Shown: one piece after another, positions 47,316 through 56,884 of the stretch
Layout of the letters: each line of letters begins with the position of its first letter
Position numbering within the stretch: position 1 is the stretch's first letter
Translations under genes and position numbers: made by a program
Origin: Ulota crispa
Lineage: Eukaryota; Streptophyta; Bryopsida; Orthotrichales; Orthotrichaceae
DNA: 64,000 nt
Reading direction: 5' to 3'
Assembly (NCBI GenBank): GCA_963920765.1
Contig: OY987249.1
Span: forward strand, 15,748,817-15,812,816
The notes under the pieces: generated by a model
What the model saw: the letters and a program-made list of their open reading frames with translations, nothing else
Told to the model about the DNA's origin: nothing
Databases searched by the model: none

Positions 47316-50072
47316 TCATTTACTGTGAAACCTCTCAAAGCAAGGGTGTAAACACAGGCAATAATTGCTGCATGCAATACAGACGTAGTTTGTCCGCTTA
47401 CGACACAATTTACATCTGCAACGACTCTCTGTTCGATGGGGGACATGCACCGGAGACTGGATAAAAGGGCGTGGCATGTGAACAGAGGGGTATATTCTTG
47501 ATTGAGATAGGTCATTGCTAGTGTTCTCAACAGTCTGAGCTTGTTGAGTATTTACTAGCAAGGGGCGTTCCATGAGGGCATAAGCAGTTGATAGATGAAA
47601 ATTGGCATGTGTCAGGGCTTTCACTCCTCGACGTTTACACCCCTCACGGTACATGACAAATGCATTTGTAAGCGCAGTATCAACTGAAAAGAAGAATAAC
47701 CTGTGCCACCATTTCTTTGTGTCAATTCCAACTTCATAAGATCCACGTAACTGATCAAAGACATCAACACCTCGCATGTAGCGTGAGTATATTTGCTGTA
47801 TAGGGCTTGAAGGCACAGAGGAGACAGAAGAATCATGTTTACGAGACACTGAAAGGCCACCTTGCTGAACTGGATCAACTGCAGAGGATAGGAAACTTAT
47901 AGGTTTAGTGTCCTGCCACCGAATTGCAGATATTTTTTGGTCACGATGAACCCTAACATGTAATGTTCCCCCTGGGCTCAATAATCTTTGTAGTCTTCAA
48001 TGATGTCGGAAACCCTCTTCTGGTTTGCCGACAAGTACCAACTGCATAGAAACCTTTATCCAGCAACGCCTCAAATAAAACCACTGAGGTAAAAAAATTA
48101 TCCATGGGTATTAAGGTAGCAGCATCCATAAGCGTTGCGTTCCCCATGCCCATCACCTGACGGTGGCAGGGCTAATCAATAAAAAAACAAATGGTTGTGG
48201 TTGTGGGTGGCTGAGTGATGGTTATGGGTGATGAAGTGATGGTTGTGGGTGACTAACATGAGGTTTTAAGTACCCATCTCACTATTTAAGAACCAACAAG
48301 TCTTGTGATTAGCATCTCTTACACATGGTTCCTACAATTTCAGTGATTTAGCACTTTGAAAAATCTTTGTGAACAAATGCTTGCAATTGGAACCTTGAAA
48401 TTGATGCCAATATTTTTGGTTTCCATTTCCTAACTTACAGTACTTTTTTCAAACTTAGGCAATTGTTTTACCTACTCCAAAACCCTTATTTCCATGCTTA
48501 TGGGTGCACCTACCTTACATGGTTCTTGCCCTCTAAGCCTATAGTCAATCGAGTTACGACACTCCCTGCATGACCTAGAGGGTGTGCAATATCCAGATGC
48601 TGCATAGATTCTATAGTTGCTCCAGTGTAAACCTCCAAGTTGTATACAAATTTTGTCTCAGCGCAAACACAATACCAAAGCTTGATTCCATGAGATATAG
48701 GCTTTAACGGTAGATACTGTTTGAAGGCGCAAAATCGGCCATTGTAAGCCACCATACATTCGTCAACAGTGATGAACTTGCTGGGATTCCATTTAGCCTT
48801 GAAGTTTTCAACCAACGCGTCAAGTAACCACCGCACTTTGATAATTGGGTCGTATAAAGGATCTGTCTTTGCAATGATAACAACGCTTTTGGACACAACA
48901 TGGAGGCAACGCAAGATGTATTCAAACCTCCATCTGCTCATTGTCTTTACGATATCATGACATTGCATGGCACCTGGTTCACTTCGCCAGTAGTCTTTTA
49001 CACAGGGCTGTCGTCGAATACTCATTAGACAACATATGCCGATGAAGGCACGCATCTCTTTCAATGTGATAAGAGGTGCTGGAATCTTGCCACCCTTCCT
49101 TTTGCCGGTAGTTGGATCTCGACCATCAGCATAGTCATTACCCTTAGTGACAAGTCGTCGTTGAATGCGTTCATCCCGAAGAGCCAGAAAACAATCCACT
49201 GGCTGAACGGGTATATCACCAAGCAAAAATGAAGGACCAGGAGGAGGTCCCGAAAATTCCTTCTTCGGCAATAACTCCCACGTCTTCTTATGCCAGTTGC
49301 AGTCACTATATTTTTGATCAAAGGTCTCAACTTCGCATTCTGGTCCTTCAGGATACTGACCAAGCTCAGCTAATAAGTGCAAAGGATCTTCTAACTGTGC
49401 TGAATCTGCGCTTGCATCTGAGAAACCATTGTCGTTGTCATAAGCAAGATCCTTTTCCTCTGCCGACCATTCACAATCATCACTCTCTGATTGAGGTAGG
49501 TCGATCAATTCTAATATAGAATTTGTATTGGATCTTTGAAATTTGCATGGCAGGTTTAAGGTGGTACTGGTTGGTGACATACTTGATTGTGACTGCACTC
49601 GGGCAATAGACTCTGATTCAATCAGCTCTCCTTGAGATTGAGCATCGTGTTTGTCATAATAAAAACCTTCTTGGTCTCCCTCCTTTGGAACCTTGGTCAT
49701 CACCTCACCCACACTTTGGGGGAGACTCTGAATCCCGAAGTCAGCACCAAAGTCAACTAAAAAAGACGGAATTCTAGTTTCCTCCTGCAATAAGTCTTCG
49801 AGAACAAAGCCATGAGCATATTCAACATGTGCACGCAGGAGTTCACCCCCCCATGTCATGTCACATAACTTCACTTGCGCTGTGCGTGGACCTTGTGCAG
49901 CAAACAATCTGGTTCGTAGAGTACGACGAGGCAGAAACGCAACAGCAAGTTTGCTTCGTGTCACAGGTGGACTAAAGGTACTTGAATCTAGCATAATGGG
50001 CTGTAGCTTCCATGAGGTTGGTGATATATAGACGTGAGGTGCAATACATTGTTTGTCCTTGGCCTTCACCAC
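47316..50072 (-). pseudogene. piggyBac DDD transposase, disrupted
   Basis: The minus-strand frame is open from 50072 (first internal ATG 49994). An acidic, low-complexity N-terminal region precedes the DDE/DDD core (about residue 290 on). Catalytic aspartates are in VDECMVAYNGR (codon 48762-48764), MDNFFTS (48100-48102) and RGVDVFDQ (47763-47765). The C-terminus is Cys-rich (CRCKLCRKRTNYVC..C..C..C), the DNA-binding zinc-finger-like domain of piggyBac transposases. Two lesions: a 402-bp MITE (48114-48515) inserted just before the second Asp, and a one-base frame change near 47953-47981. The frame at the 5' side starts without an ATG, next to an AG acceptor, so upstream exons (50.7-51.9 kb) may belong to the same gene. 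Confidence 0.9.
48114..48515. mobile_element. 402-bp TA-target MITE inside the transposase gene
   Basis: Termini AGGTAGCAGCATCCATAAGC and, inverted from the right, AGGTAGGTGCACCCATAAGC are flanked by TA on both sides (48112-48113 and 48516-48517). It is nearly identical in its right 300 bp to 62716-63088 and similar to 56457-56884. Reading across without the insert and one TA keeps the transposase frame, so the target site is exact. Confidence 0.9.
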
Positions 50073-50363
50073 GACACTTCAATTTTTTTCTATAGCTTTC
50101 TTGGCTGCACAACAAACTCTGGTCAAAGGAATTACATATGAATTGCTTGTGTATTAACAAGGAAATGTGAGGGACAGGGAAAAATCGTACAAGAAATAGA
50201 CAAAAATGATTAACAACTCACAGGGCAAATGCGAATAATTCCTCAAATAAGCCAAGGAATTTACAAGAGTTTGGTGTGCTGATGTATGCCTTCTTGGCCT
50301 CCAATGCGCAACATTTAGATTAATTGGAAGTATGTGTCATTTACTATGCAAACCTTTAACATA

Positions 50364-50506
50364 CAGTAGAAGAAAAATGTGTCCTCAACAACTTCTTCAC
50401 AACAATTGCAACTATCCTAAACAACTATAATTGAGCATTATATAGTTGTTTAGGAGATTTGCAATCATTGTGAACTAATTGTTTACGACATGTTTTTCTT
50501 CTAGTG
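50364..50506. mobile_element. 143-bp foldback MITE, CACTAGAAGAA family
   Basis: It has the same structure as 29764-29905: ends CAGTAGAAGAAAAATGTG and the inverse CACTAGAAGAAAAACATG, with inner inverted CCTAAACAACTAT copies. No clean target duplication was seen. Confidence 0.8.
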
Positions 50507-50701
50507 ACACAACATGGAATAATCATAATTATGTGTCATGGTTAACATACTGGAAAAACATCAATAGACAATATGCAAACACCAAAAATTGTGACTTATA
50601 TGTACCCGAAGGACCGACATCTCTAACTTCTAGAACAACTAAAGATTTTCACAAAAAATACTTCAGATTATGTACCAAAATGATCACATACAATCAATTT
50701 A

Positions 50702-51165
50702 TCAAAATTGATGTTGAAAATAGTCAATGGACATGAGATAAGATGATACTTCAGTGAAATGAGATGGAAGGAATTGACTGTTCATACCTGTAGATCCATT
50801 TCTCAAAAGTGAAGTACATCGAGCAGCCTTCTTAGCCCTTGCTGGCTTTGGAATCGGTGATGATGAAACTGCAATGGTAGGGTCGCAAGGAGACAATTTA
50901 AAATTGTGTACATTGCTCTCCATCAATTCATCAAAAATTATGTTGAAAACAGTCAATGGGCCTCAGATAACATGATACTTCAATGAAACGAGATGGAAAG
51001 AAATGACTATTCGTACCTGGAGATCCAACTGTCGAAAGTGAAGCACTTCGAGCAGCCTTCTTAGCTCTTGGTGGCTTTTGACTCGGTGATAATGAAACTG
51101 CAATGGTAGGCTCGAAGGAAGACAATTTTAAATTGTGTTCATTGCTCTCCCCTTGTGAAGCTTTT
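50702..51165 (-). repeat. Tandem duplication of about 230 bp with coding-like content
   Basis: Units 50702-50934 and 50935-51165 are about 80-85% identical. Each encodes on the minus strand a PTIAVSSSP..KPxRAKKAAR segment ending at a likely splice donor (AG|GTATGA and AG|GTACGA). It looks like a duplicated exon of the accessory or N-terminal part of the transposon gene. Confidence 0.8.
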
Positions 51166-51536
51166 CCCTTTCCCTCATAAATTTTCTTGCGTTTAGATGT
51201 AAACCTACTACTGTTGAGAAGAACAGTGCTTCTAGGAAAGGGAGGAGTGCTACAGGACTGTGATGTATCTCCTACTGACAACTCTTTCCCTGTTGGTGAA
51301 ATATTCTCAATGTTCTCACAAACTAGCAAATTATCCAATGAAAGAGGTGTACCAAGGCTTTCACATGAGGTGCCAGAATCCCTTACAACATGCGGCAAAA
51401 TGCTCTCCAATTTTCCCAGGAAAAGGTGATTTGTTGGTGGTGTTATATCACCTACACATAACGACTCAACATGTGCATCAAGGATAGACTTCTGTCCTGA
51501 GGAAAAAACTGACTTCTGCCGGGAACCCATCTGCAA
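50931..51536 (-). CDS. Accessory or N-terminal exon of the piggyBac element gene
   Basis: A 200-codon Ser/Thr-rich, largely disordered open segment ends in a basic KPPRAKKAARSASL stretch. A TTGCAG acceptor directly precedes its ATG-containing start (51530) and a GTACGA donor lies near 51016, so the real exon is probably 51530-51017. No enzyme motif is visible; basic, disordered regions of this sort commonly bind DNA or carry nuclear localisation. It is inside the transposon and co-oriented with the transposase. Confidence 0.45.
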   Translation of the reverse strand: MQMGSRQKSVFSSGQKSILDAHVESLCVGDITPPTNHLFLGKLESILPHVVRDSGTSCESLGTPLSLDNLLVCENIENISPTGKELSVGDTSQSCSTPPFPRSTVLLNSSRFTSKRKKIYEGKGKASQGESNEHNLKLSSFEPTIAVSLSPSQKPPRAKKAARSASLSTVGSPGTNSHFFPSRFIEVSCYLRPIDCFQHNF

Positions 51537-51891
51537 GTCCTTCCTCTTTTTGAGTAGTCCAACCTAATATTGATGCAGCATGTTGTCTAAACAACAAGCA
51601 AAACTGATTTCCGTGAAGAACACTGAGATTTTGAAGTCTAGCTGCTCCTGAAAGCAAGGGTAATGAAACAAAGTAGCTTTTGTGCAACAAATCCTGAAAC
51701 AATTGTACTTGAAACAGGAAAATTCTTGCACTTGATGCCCACATAGTAGTAGCATCTACAAATAAATGAGTTGAAGGAATAGAAGGCGGCCTCAGCCGCC
51801 TATTGCAATTAATTTGTGCACATTTTGCCGGTTGGCAGTAACCATAATGGAGATCACAGTCACCAAATGTTCTACGACCTCCATTGACCAT
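51478..51891 (-). CDS. Accessory ORF with Cys/His cluster in piggyBac element
   Basis: The frame starts at ATG 51891 and reads 137 codons, overlapping the next ORF in another frame, so a splice probably joins them. Residues 11-30 hold C-x-L-H-x-G-Y-C-x4-C-x4-C spacing (DCDLHYGYCQPAKCAQINC), a possible zinc-binding knuckle. After this comes a Leu/Phe-rich helical region (ARIFLFQVQLFQDLLHKS). I do not recognise the family. It may be the first exon of the transposase gene or a separate transposon protein. Confidence 0.45.
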   Translation of the reverse strand: MVNGGRRTFGDCDLHYGYCQPAKCAQINCNRRLRPPSIPSTHLFVDATTMWASSARIFLFQVQLFQDLLHKSYFVSLPLLSGAARLQNLSVLHGNQFCLLFRQHAASILGWTTQKEEGLADGFPAEVSFFLRTEVYP

Positions 51892-52735
51892 TTCTAAAGT
51901 AAGAGAATGAAGCTGCCTTGCAGTCAGAAGCTTCTTACAACAAAAAACAAATCCTTTCCACTCTCTACAATCAGGACAACTCTCTCAACTCTCCCTCTTC
52001 CGAAAAGAAAGGCATAGAATTTAAACTTTCACCTAACCTAAATGAATGACCTACACTTTGTAATTTGTAAAACAGCTCGTGAAGGCCCCATGATTCACGT
52101 GAATCCTACCCAAGAGCAACAATTTGTTGAGAATCGACTCAGAGTAGTGGTTTATCTCCTCTCATCAGGTGCAAAGAGACGTTGGGCATGGAGATCGAAG
52201 CCTAAAGCACGAAGAACGGTCGTTATTCGAGAAGGACGTTCCCTAAACGCATCAAGTTCCCTTCAAAATTACATACGGGTCTTCTGTATACGTATGGACC
52301 TCCAATTTCCAAATGCTCAGTGTATTGTCAGTGTTTTGTCAGTGTATTGTACTGTTGCTCTGCTGCATCTTTAACCAGAAATGTATACGTATTTTGAAAC
52401 CAGATTGTATAAACACTATTATTTATCAACTCACGTGCCCGATTTTATTATCGTTTTTTGGGTTGAATGCAAAATTCTTGTGATCACAACCGTTCTTCAA
52501 GATCAATTTCCAAATTGTTGAGCAATTTTATTGTATAAGCCAAAAACCACTCTCCCAAACCAAAACATGGTTCGGTGCTCTCTAAAGGGTTAACCTACCC
52601 CTGTTCACTGAAAAAATGCACTGGGAAAGCGTTCCATGAGTACCAAGTGAACAAGGATTTTGGATCCATGTACTTGAGAAATACATACATCTGACAAAAT
52701 TGCAAGTTATTCATCTACAAAGACCAAGTAGAAGT

Positions 52736-52974
52736 TTAACCCCTAAGGACCGAGCAACCATTATTCGTACTATGTATAATGCTTAATAAGTGGTATTTGA
52801 AATGCATTCACACCTCTACTACATTTGATATCAACACAAAATTTAGAATATAGACAAATGTGGTTCTAGTGAGCTAGTCAAGATCTCAAATTAAAACTTT
52901 TTATTGGTAGCAAATGCCAACTGTATGATAACATACATTTACATATAATGGTTGTTTGGTCCTTTAAGGGTTAA
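52736..52974 (-). mobile_element. TTAA-bounded 235-bp MITE
   Basis: TTAACCCCTAAGGACCGAGC on the left; the right end inverts to TTAACCCTTAAAGGACCAAA. Interior is the reverse of 19424-19665. It sits 142 bp outside the piggyBac element's right end. Confidence 0.8.
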
Positions 52975-53014
52975 ATGTGGATGGTCAACTAAATAAGATA
53001 ACGGAGACACGATG

Positions 53015-53276
53015 AAACTCCATACTATGTAATCTAGGTAAAAGAGTATTTTTGGGACTTTTGGAGGTTCTAGCCTCTAGGTGATCACCTAAAATTGAGC
53101 TCTAGCGTTTTTTTTGGTACACATGCCCTCACTTAAGAAGAGGAATTTGAGAGGGAAAAAATCTTAGTGGCTCAAACTGAATCTGATACCTTCAAATTTG
53201 GTTTAAGGTGACTTTTTGAGTTTAAGGTGGAGTACAAAATGGTACCTCCTTTTCCCAAATTACATAATATGGTGTT
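53015..53276. mobile_element. MITE related to 26158-26422, reverse orientation
   Basis: The ends resemble AACACCATATTATGTAATTT and its inverse. Interior blocks such as ACATGCCCTCACTTAAGA match the other copy inverted. Confidence 0.65.
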
Positions 53277-53279
53277 ATG

Positions 53280-53960
53280 CACAGATGCAAACACTACACA
53301 CATCAAGTGGAGAAGCGCGCACTAGAGATATTGATCTCGCGTCCCGCCTCCACGATGGCGTCGCCAGACGGATAAGTTGCACAATAAGCCTCTAGAGCGG
53401 TGATCACGTAGTCGAGAGCAAGTGCGGCGACGCAGCTTGTGAAGAGTACCAAAGATGAACCCTAGTGTGTCGCCGCATGTGGTCGAGAAGGCGTAGACCG
53501 GATTGTCGGTAATCACGTTATCCGCGGCTAAAGGTTGGTACGCGTTCTGCTCGACTTGTCGTTCGACTACAAGTCACCCTACCCTCCACCAGACCACCAC
53601 CTCTCCTTTCCAAAAGGAATAAGTTACAACCAAAATAACTACAACAGCATAAATACAGAAGTATCCCGACACGAAAGAACGACACGCAGAGACGCTTGTG
53701 CGCCGCTGCTGAGAATGGCCCGGTAAAAAGCAGAGAGCTAGAAGATCGGTGCAGATTGAAGCGCTCTCCGGAACACTTGAGCCGGTGCGTGGGGAGGACC
53801 AGCACGCGTCGTAGATCAACGAGGGAGCCGCTACTGAGATGCGTTCCTGCCAAACCTCGAGAGCGATAAACAGCAGCACGATGAGTGATTGAGAGGAGAT
53901 TGGGGAGCTGTCAGTGTGTGTTCCTCGTCGTGGCAACTGGGTGGTAAGTTACTTGTAGCC
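53280..53960 (-). other. GC-rich island with coding-like minus-strand segments
   Basis: On the minus strand 53575-53420 reads NAYQPLAADNVITDNPVYAF then TTCGDTLGFIFGTLHKL. A second frame at 53430-53325 gives LDYVITALEAYCATYPSGDA and ends in a stop at about 53298. The two frames are offset, so this is either two exons, a frameshifted relic or chance. The upstream 53518-53936 part is Ser/Arg-rich in all frames and may be promoter and 5' UTR. No family recognised. Confidence 0.35.
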
Positions 53961-54150
53961 ACCAAACTTTGCTGGAATGCAGAGTGGAGGGAGGACGGCA
54001 GGGCTGCATTGGTTCCGAAAAAAGTTTAGTAGTAGGTACGGTAGTTCAAGTCAGAGTTTCTTTTTTGTTTTGGTCAGTATAGACCGACTGGCACCCTGTG
54101 TTTTTTTTAAGCTTTTGTCTAGGTAGAGGCTAGAGCGACTTGTACCCCTG

Positions 54151-54651
54151 AATGCGCGCAGATAAGGAAAAACTGGCTAATATTGGATTGAATGAATGAT
54201 GCATGCATATTCATCCAAAATCTTTATTAATATACGTTACTTTCATCCAAAATTTGGTGAACTGTGTATCTGTTCAAGGAGACATCTAGCAATTTCATCC
54301 ACTTTTTGAGCTGAATTTTCTAATGTAGTGGTAGTCAGATGGATTTCCAAGTAAGATTTAGGCAAAAATTTGCCAATAAAAAGAACGTTGCTAGCACCTC
54401 ATAATGCACACACATAAGGAAAAATTGGCTAAAATTGGAATGAATGAACAATTTGAGCACATTCATCCAATAAGTTTACTTATATAAGCTATTTTCATCC
54501 AAAATCTGGCGAACAAGGTGTTGGAGTAAGGAGGAATGTGAAGATTTCATCCACTTTTCCACACAAATTTCTTAGTGTATTAGTAGCCATAGCCAATCTC
54601 AGGTAAGTTTTAGGCAAAAATATGCCAGAAACAAGAACGTTGGTTCAAGTG
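54151..54651. repeat. Diverged tandem duplication, 252 bp x 2
   Basis: Copies 54151-54402 and 54403-54651 both run from AATGCRCRCA-ATAAGGAAAAA through TTTCATCCACTTTT to AGAACGTTG. About 75-80% identical. Fainter similarity is seen at 37610-37810. Confidence 0.75.
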
Positions 54652-54675
54652 ACTAAGCAAAACACTGCTCAAGTA

Positions 54676-55038
54676 TATACACCCATATCCAACCTACTCC
54701 CAATGCCGCACTCTACATTTGAGGTGTTTTCTACATACTCTTGAACCCACAATGGATCAATGAAGGCACTTGCAATTTTGTCACATGTCAGTTTAGGAGC
54801 TAGTTTGGGAAGGTTGGAATTGGGATTGTCAAATACGTGTATAAGAACACATCCAAGTAGTTTCAAGGGTAGTCTAGAGTTGCTTTTAGGGTTCTATGAG
54901 CTCCAACTTTACCCTTTGATATAAAATATTCTACCACACATTTTTCTGCTAAAATAACGTTCCATGATAGCTTGTTGAAAGGCTAATCCTACATATTTTT
55001 TTCTTGAATTTTTGGAGACCTCATGATACCCCAAGCTC
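54676..55038 (-). mobile_element. Fragment of a TA-target repeat, cut by a piggyBac derivative
   Basis: It matches 58048-58453 in reverse (shared TTCCATGATAGCTTGTTGAA and AGCTCCAACTTTACCCTTTG) and stops exactly at the TTAA of the next element. Confidence 0.6.
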
Positions 55039-55943
55039 TTAACCCTTTAAGAACGACGCGACCATATTTTGGTTGCTAGGAGTGGCTTTTGGCCTGTAGG
55101 TTGAAATCGCTCAATAATTTGGAATTTGGTCTTGAAGTATGCATGTGATCACAAGAATTTTGCATCCATCTAAAAAAACAACAATGCAATTGGGTATGTG
55201 AGTTGACAAATAATGGTGTTTATACGGCATGGCTTCAAGATATGTATCCAATTTTTGTCAAAGATGGATCAAAGCAACAACACAATACATCAAGTATGCA
55301 AGAAGAATGTCAAATTTCAATTGCACAATTCTAAAAAAATTCAAATTGCTTGAGAAATACACTTGTATTGTTTTCCTATATGGTAGTAGTATAATTGTAG
55401 TATTTGAAGATCTATTGAAATATTGTTGTCATTTTGGCTTTAAAACTTGTCATCCTACTTGTAAGGCCAATTCTTGATTGTCTTCACCAATTGGATTTTT
55501 TAGAATAATTATCAAATTTTTTGTAGAACCATTTTGAGGTAGCAAAGAAAGTGGGTTTTGTGACCCTTTTTGTCCACTTAGCTACACCTTGTGATTGCTA
55601 TTTTTGTCTATTTTGTGTGAAACTAGTCTTGTTGGAAAGGTGGGAAACCCTGCTTTCTAGAAATGTAAGGCTCTTCTCAATCAAAGCTTACATAAAAGGT
55701 AACATTCAAAACTAAACAAGAATGAAACACAGGGATTTTTCGCATACTGCTCACTCAATCATTATAATGTTTCACCTCCAATGGTAGATCTAGCTGAAAT
55801 TTTGGTGCTTTACAATAAACAAGGTGTACTTCCCATTTGTACGGTTGAATTATTGAAAATGGGTCCATATTTGAATCAATTCCAAATCTAAGCTTACAAC
55901 CCCTGTTTTCAATGGATTATGTGAAAATGGGTGTGGTTGTTAA
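55039..55943 (+). mobile_element. Internally deleted piggyBac derivative, 905 bp
   Basis: Starts TTAACCCTTTAAGAACGACG. The first 200 bp follow the inverted right end of the 7.1-kb element (ATTTTGG, TGATCACAAGAATTTTGCAT, GTGTTTATAC in order). The last 400 bp follow the inverted left end (TCCACTTAGCTACAC, CATTATAAT, ACCTCCAA-GGTAGATCTAG) up to a TTAA at 55940-55943. All coding sequence is gone. The right terminus has lost the TTTAGAG part of the repeat. Confidence 0.85.
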
Positions 55944-56456
55944 AGGGGGAATGCTATTTTGTGAGCAGGGATTTGTCAGCCATTAGCCATCAACAAGGAA
56001 TTTCTTCAAAAATTCAAGTATACCTATAACTATGGAAAAGTACCCCAAGATCGTGAGTAGATTTTCATGCAAATTAGTCTGGTATTATTACCTTTATCAA
56101 GGTAGAAAACAAGAGCAAGATTACACCCAACTAGCTAAAATGTAGGAAAAAGAAGTAATTAAAATACACAAAGATTAGAAGACATAATAGATTTTGGGTT
56201 TAGGATATGATTTAGCAATGAATAGGAGAATGATATAAAAACCTAATGTACTATACTATTTAGGGAAACAATGAAGTCATATGTCTAAATATTGAAAACT
56301 ATGAAAATGATAAGATGAATAAGGGAAGCCTCCTTTGTTGGAAAGCAGCTTTGCATATCTATAAAAACTTAACTTAAATCAATACATGTAGACAGAATAC
56401 TTCTCTTGCAGTTAGCACTAATCTTTGAATGCAGAGAATCTTTCAGGCAATATTTA
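55944..56456. other. AT-rich intergenic stretch
   Basis: No gene or clear repeat. Confidence 0.45.
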
Positions 56457-56884
56457 AGGTAGTGACACTCATAAGTGTGAGTGTCTCCATGGGCCTGACC
56501 TACGCTTGTGGTAGGTTGTCAAAAATTTTTAATTATTAAAAGAATTGGTAATGGGTACTTAAGTGATGGTTTTGGATGACAAAGTGATGATTATGGATAT
56601 TTAAGTGATGATTATGGGTAACAAAGTGATGGTTGTAGGTGACTTGCATGACAGTTTTGAGTACCTCATTGCGTTGTTTTTAGTATCTCCTATTTACAAC
56701 TGTGCACTTTCAGTGATTTTGGATTTTGGAAAATCTTTATGAATAGATACTTGCAATTGGAACTTTGAAATTGATGTCAATATTTTAGTTTCCTCTTGCT
56801 AACTTACGATACTTTTTTCAAATTCTGTCAATTGATTTTCCTACTCCAAAACACTTAGTTTCATGCTTATGGGTGTCAGTACCT
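56457..56884. mobile_element. 428-bp TA-target MITE, AGGTAG family
   Basis: Ends AGGTAGTGACACTCATAAG and inverted AGGTACTGACACCCATAAG, flanked by TA (56455-56456 and 56885-56886). The interior carries the same GTGATGGTTGTGGGTGAC-type short repeats seen in 48114-48515 and 62716-63088. Confidence 0.85.

Larger units (their letters stand above)
45511..52593 (-). mobile_element. piggyBac transposon, 7.08 kb, TTAA to TTAA
   Basis: The left end reads TTAACCTTTTAGAGACCAC and the inverse of the right end TTAACCCTTTAGAGAGCAC, a matching terminal repeat starting at TTAA, the diagnostic piggyBac target. It contains a DDD transposase gene (47316-50072, minus), upstream accessory ORFs on the same strand (50702-51891) and several nested MITEs. 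The ends were confirmed by a deletion derivative at 55039-55943 that begins and ends with the same subterminal sequences (about 200 bp from the right, 400 bp from the left). This copy should be immobile by its own product because the transposase is broken. Confidence 0.88.

Noticed and set aside
48114..48515. Interpreting the interruption of the transposase as an intron
   Set aside because: The borders are MITE termini with TA duplication and the same sequence occurs elsewhere outside genes; no GT-AG pair fits the frame junction.
52042..52374. 110-codon plus-strand frame within the piggyBac element
   Set aside because: No recognisable domain and opposite to the element's coding direction; probably the 5' region of the minus-strand gene.
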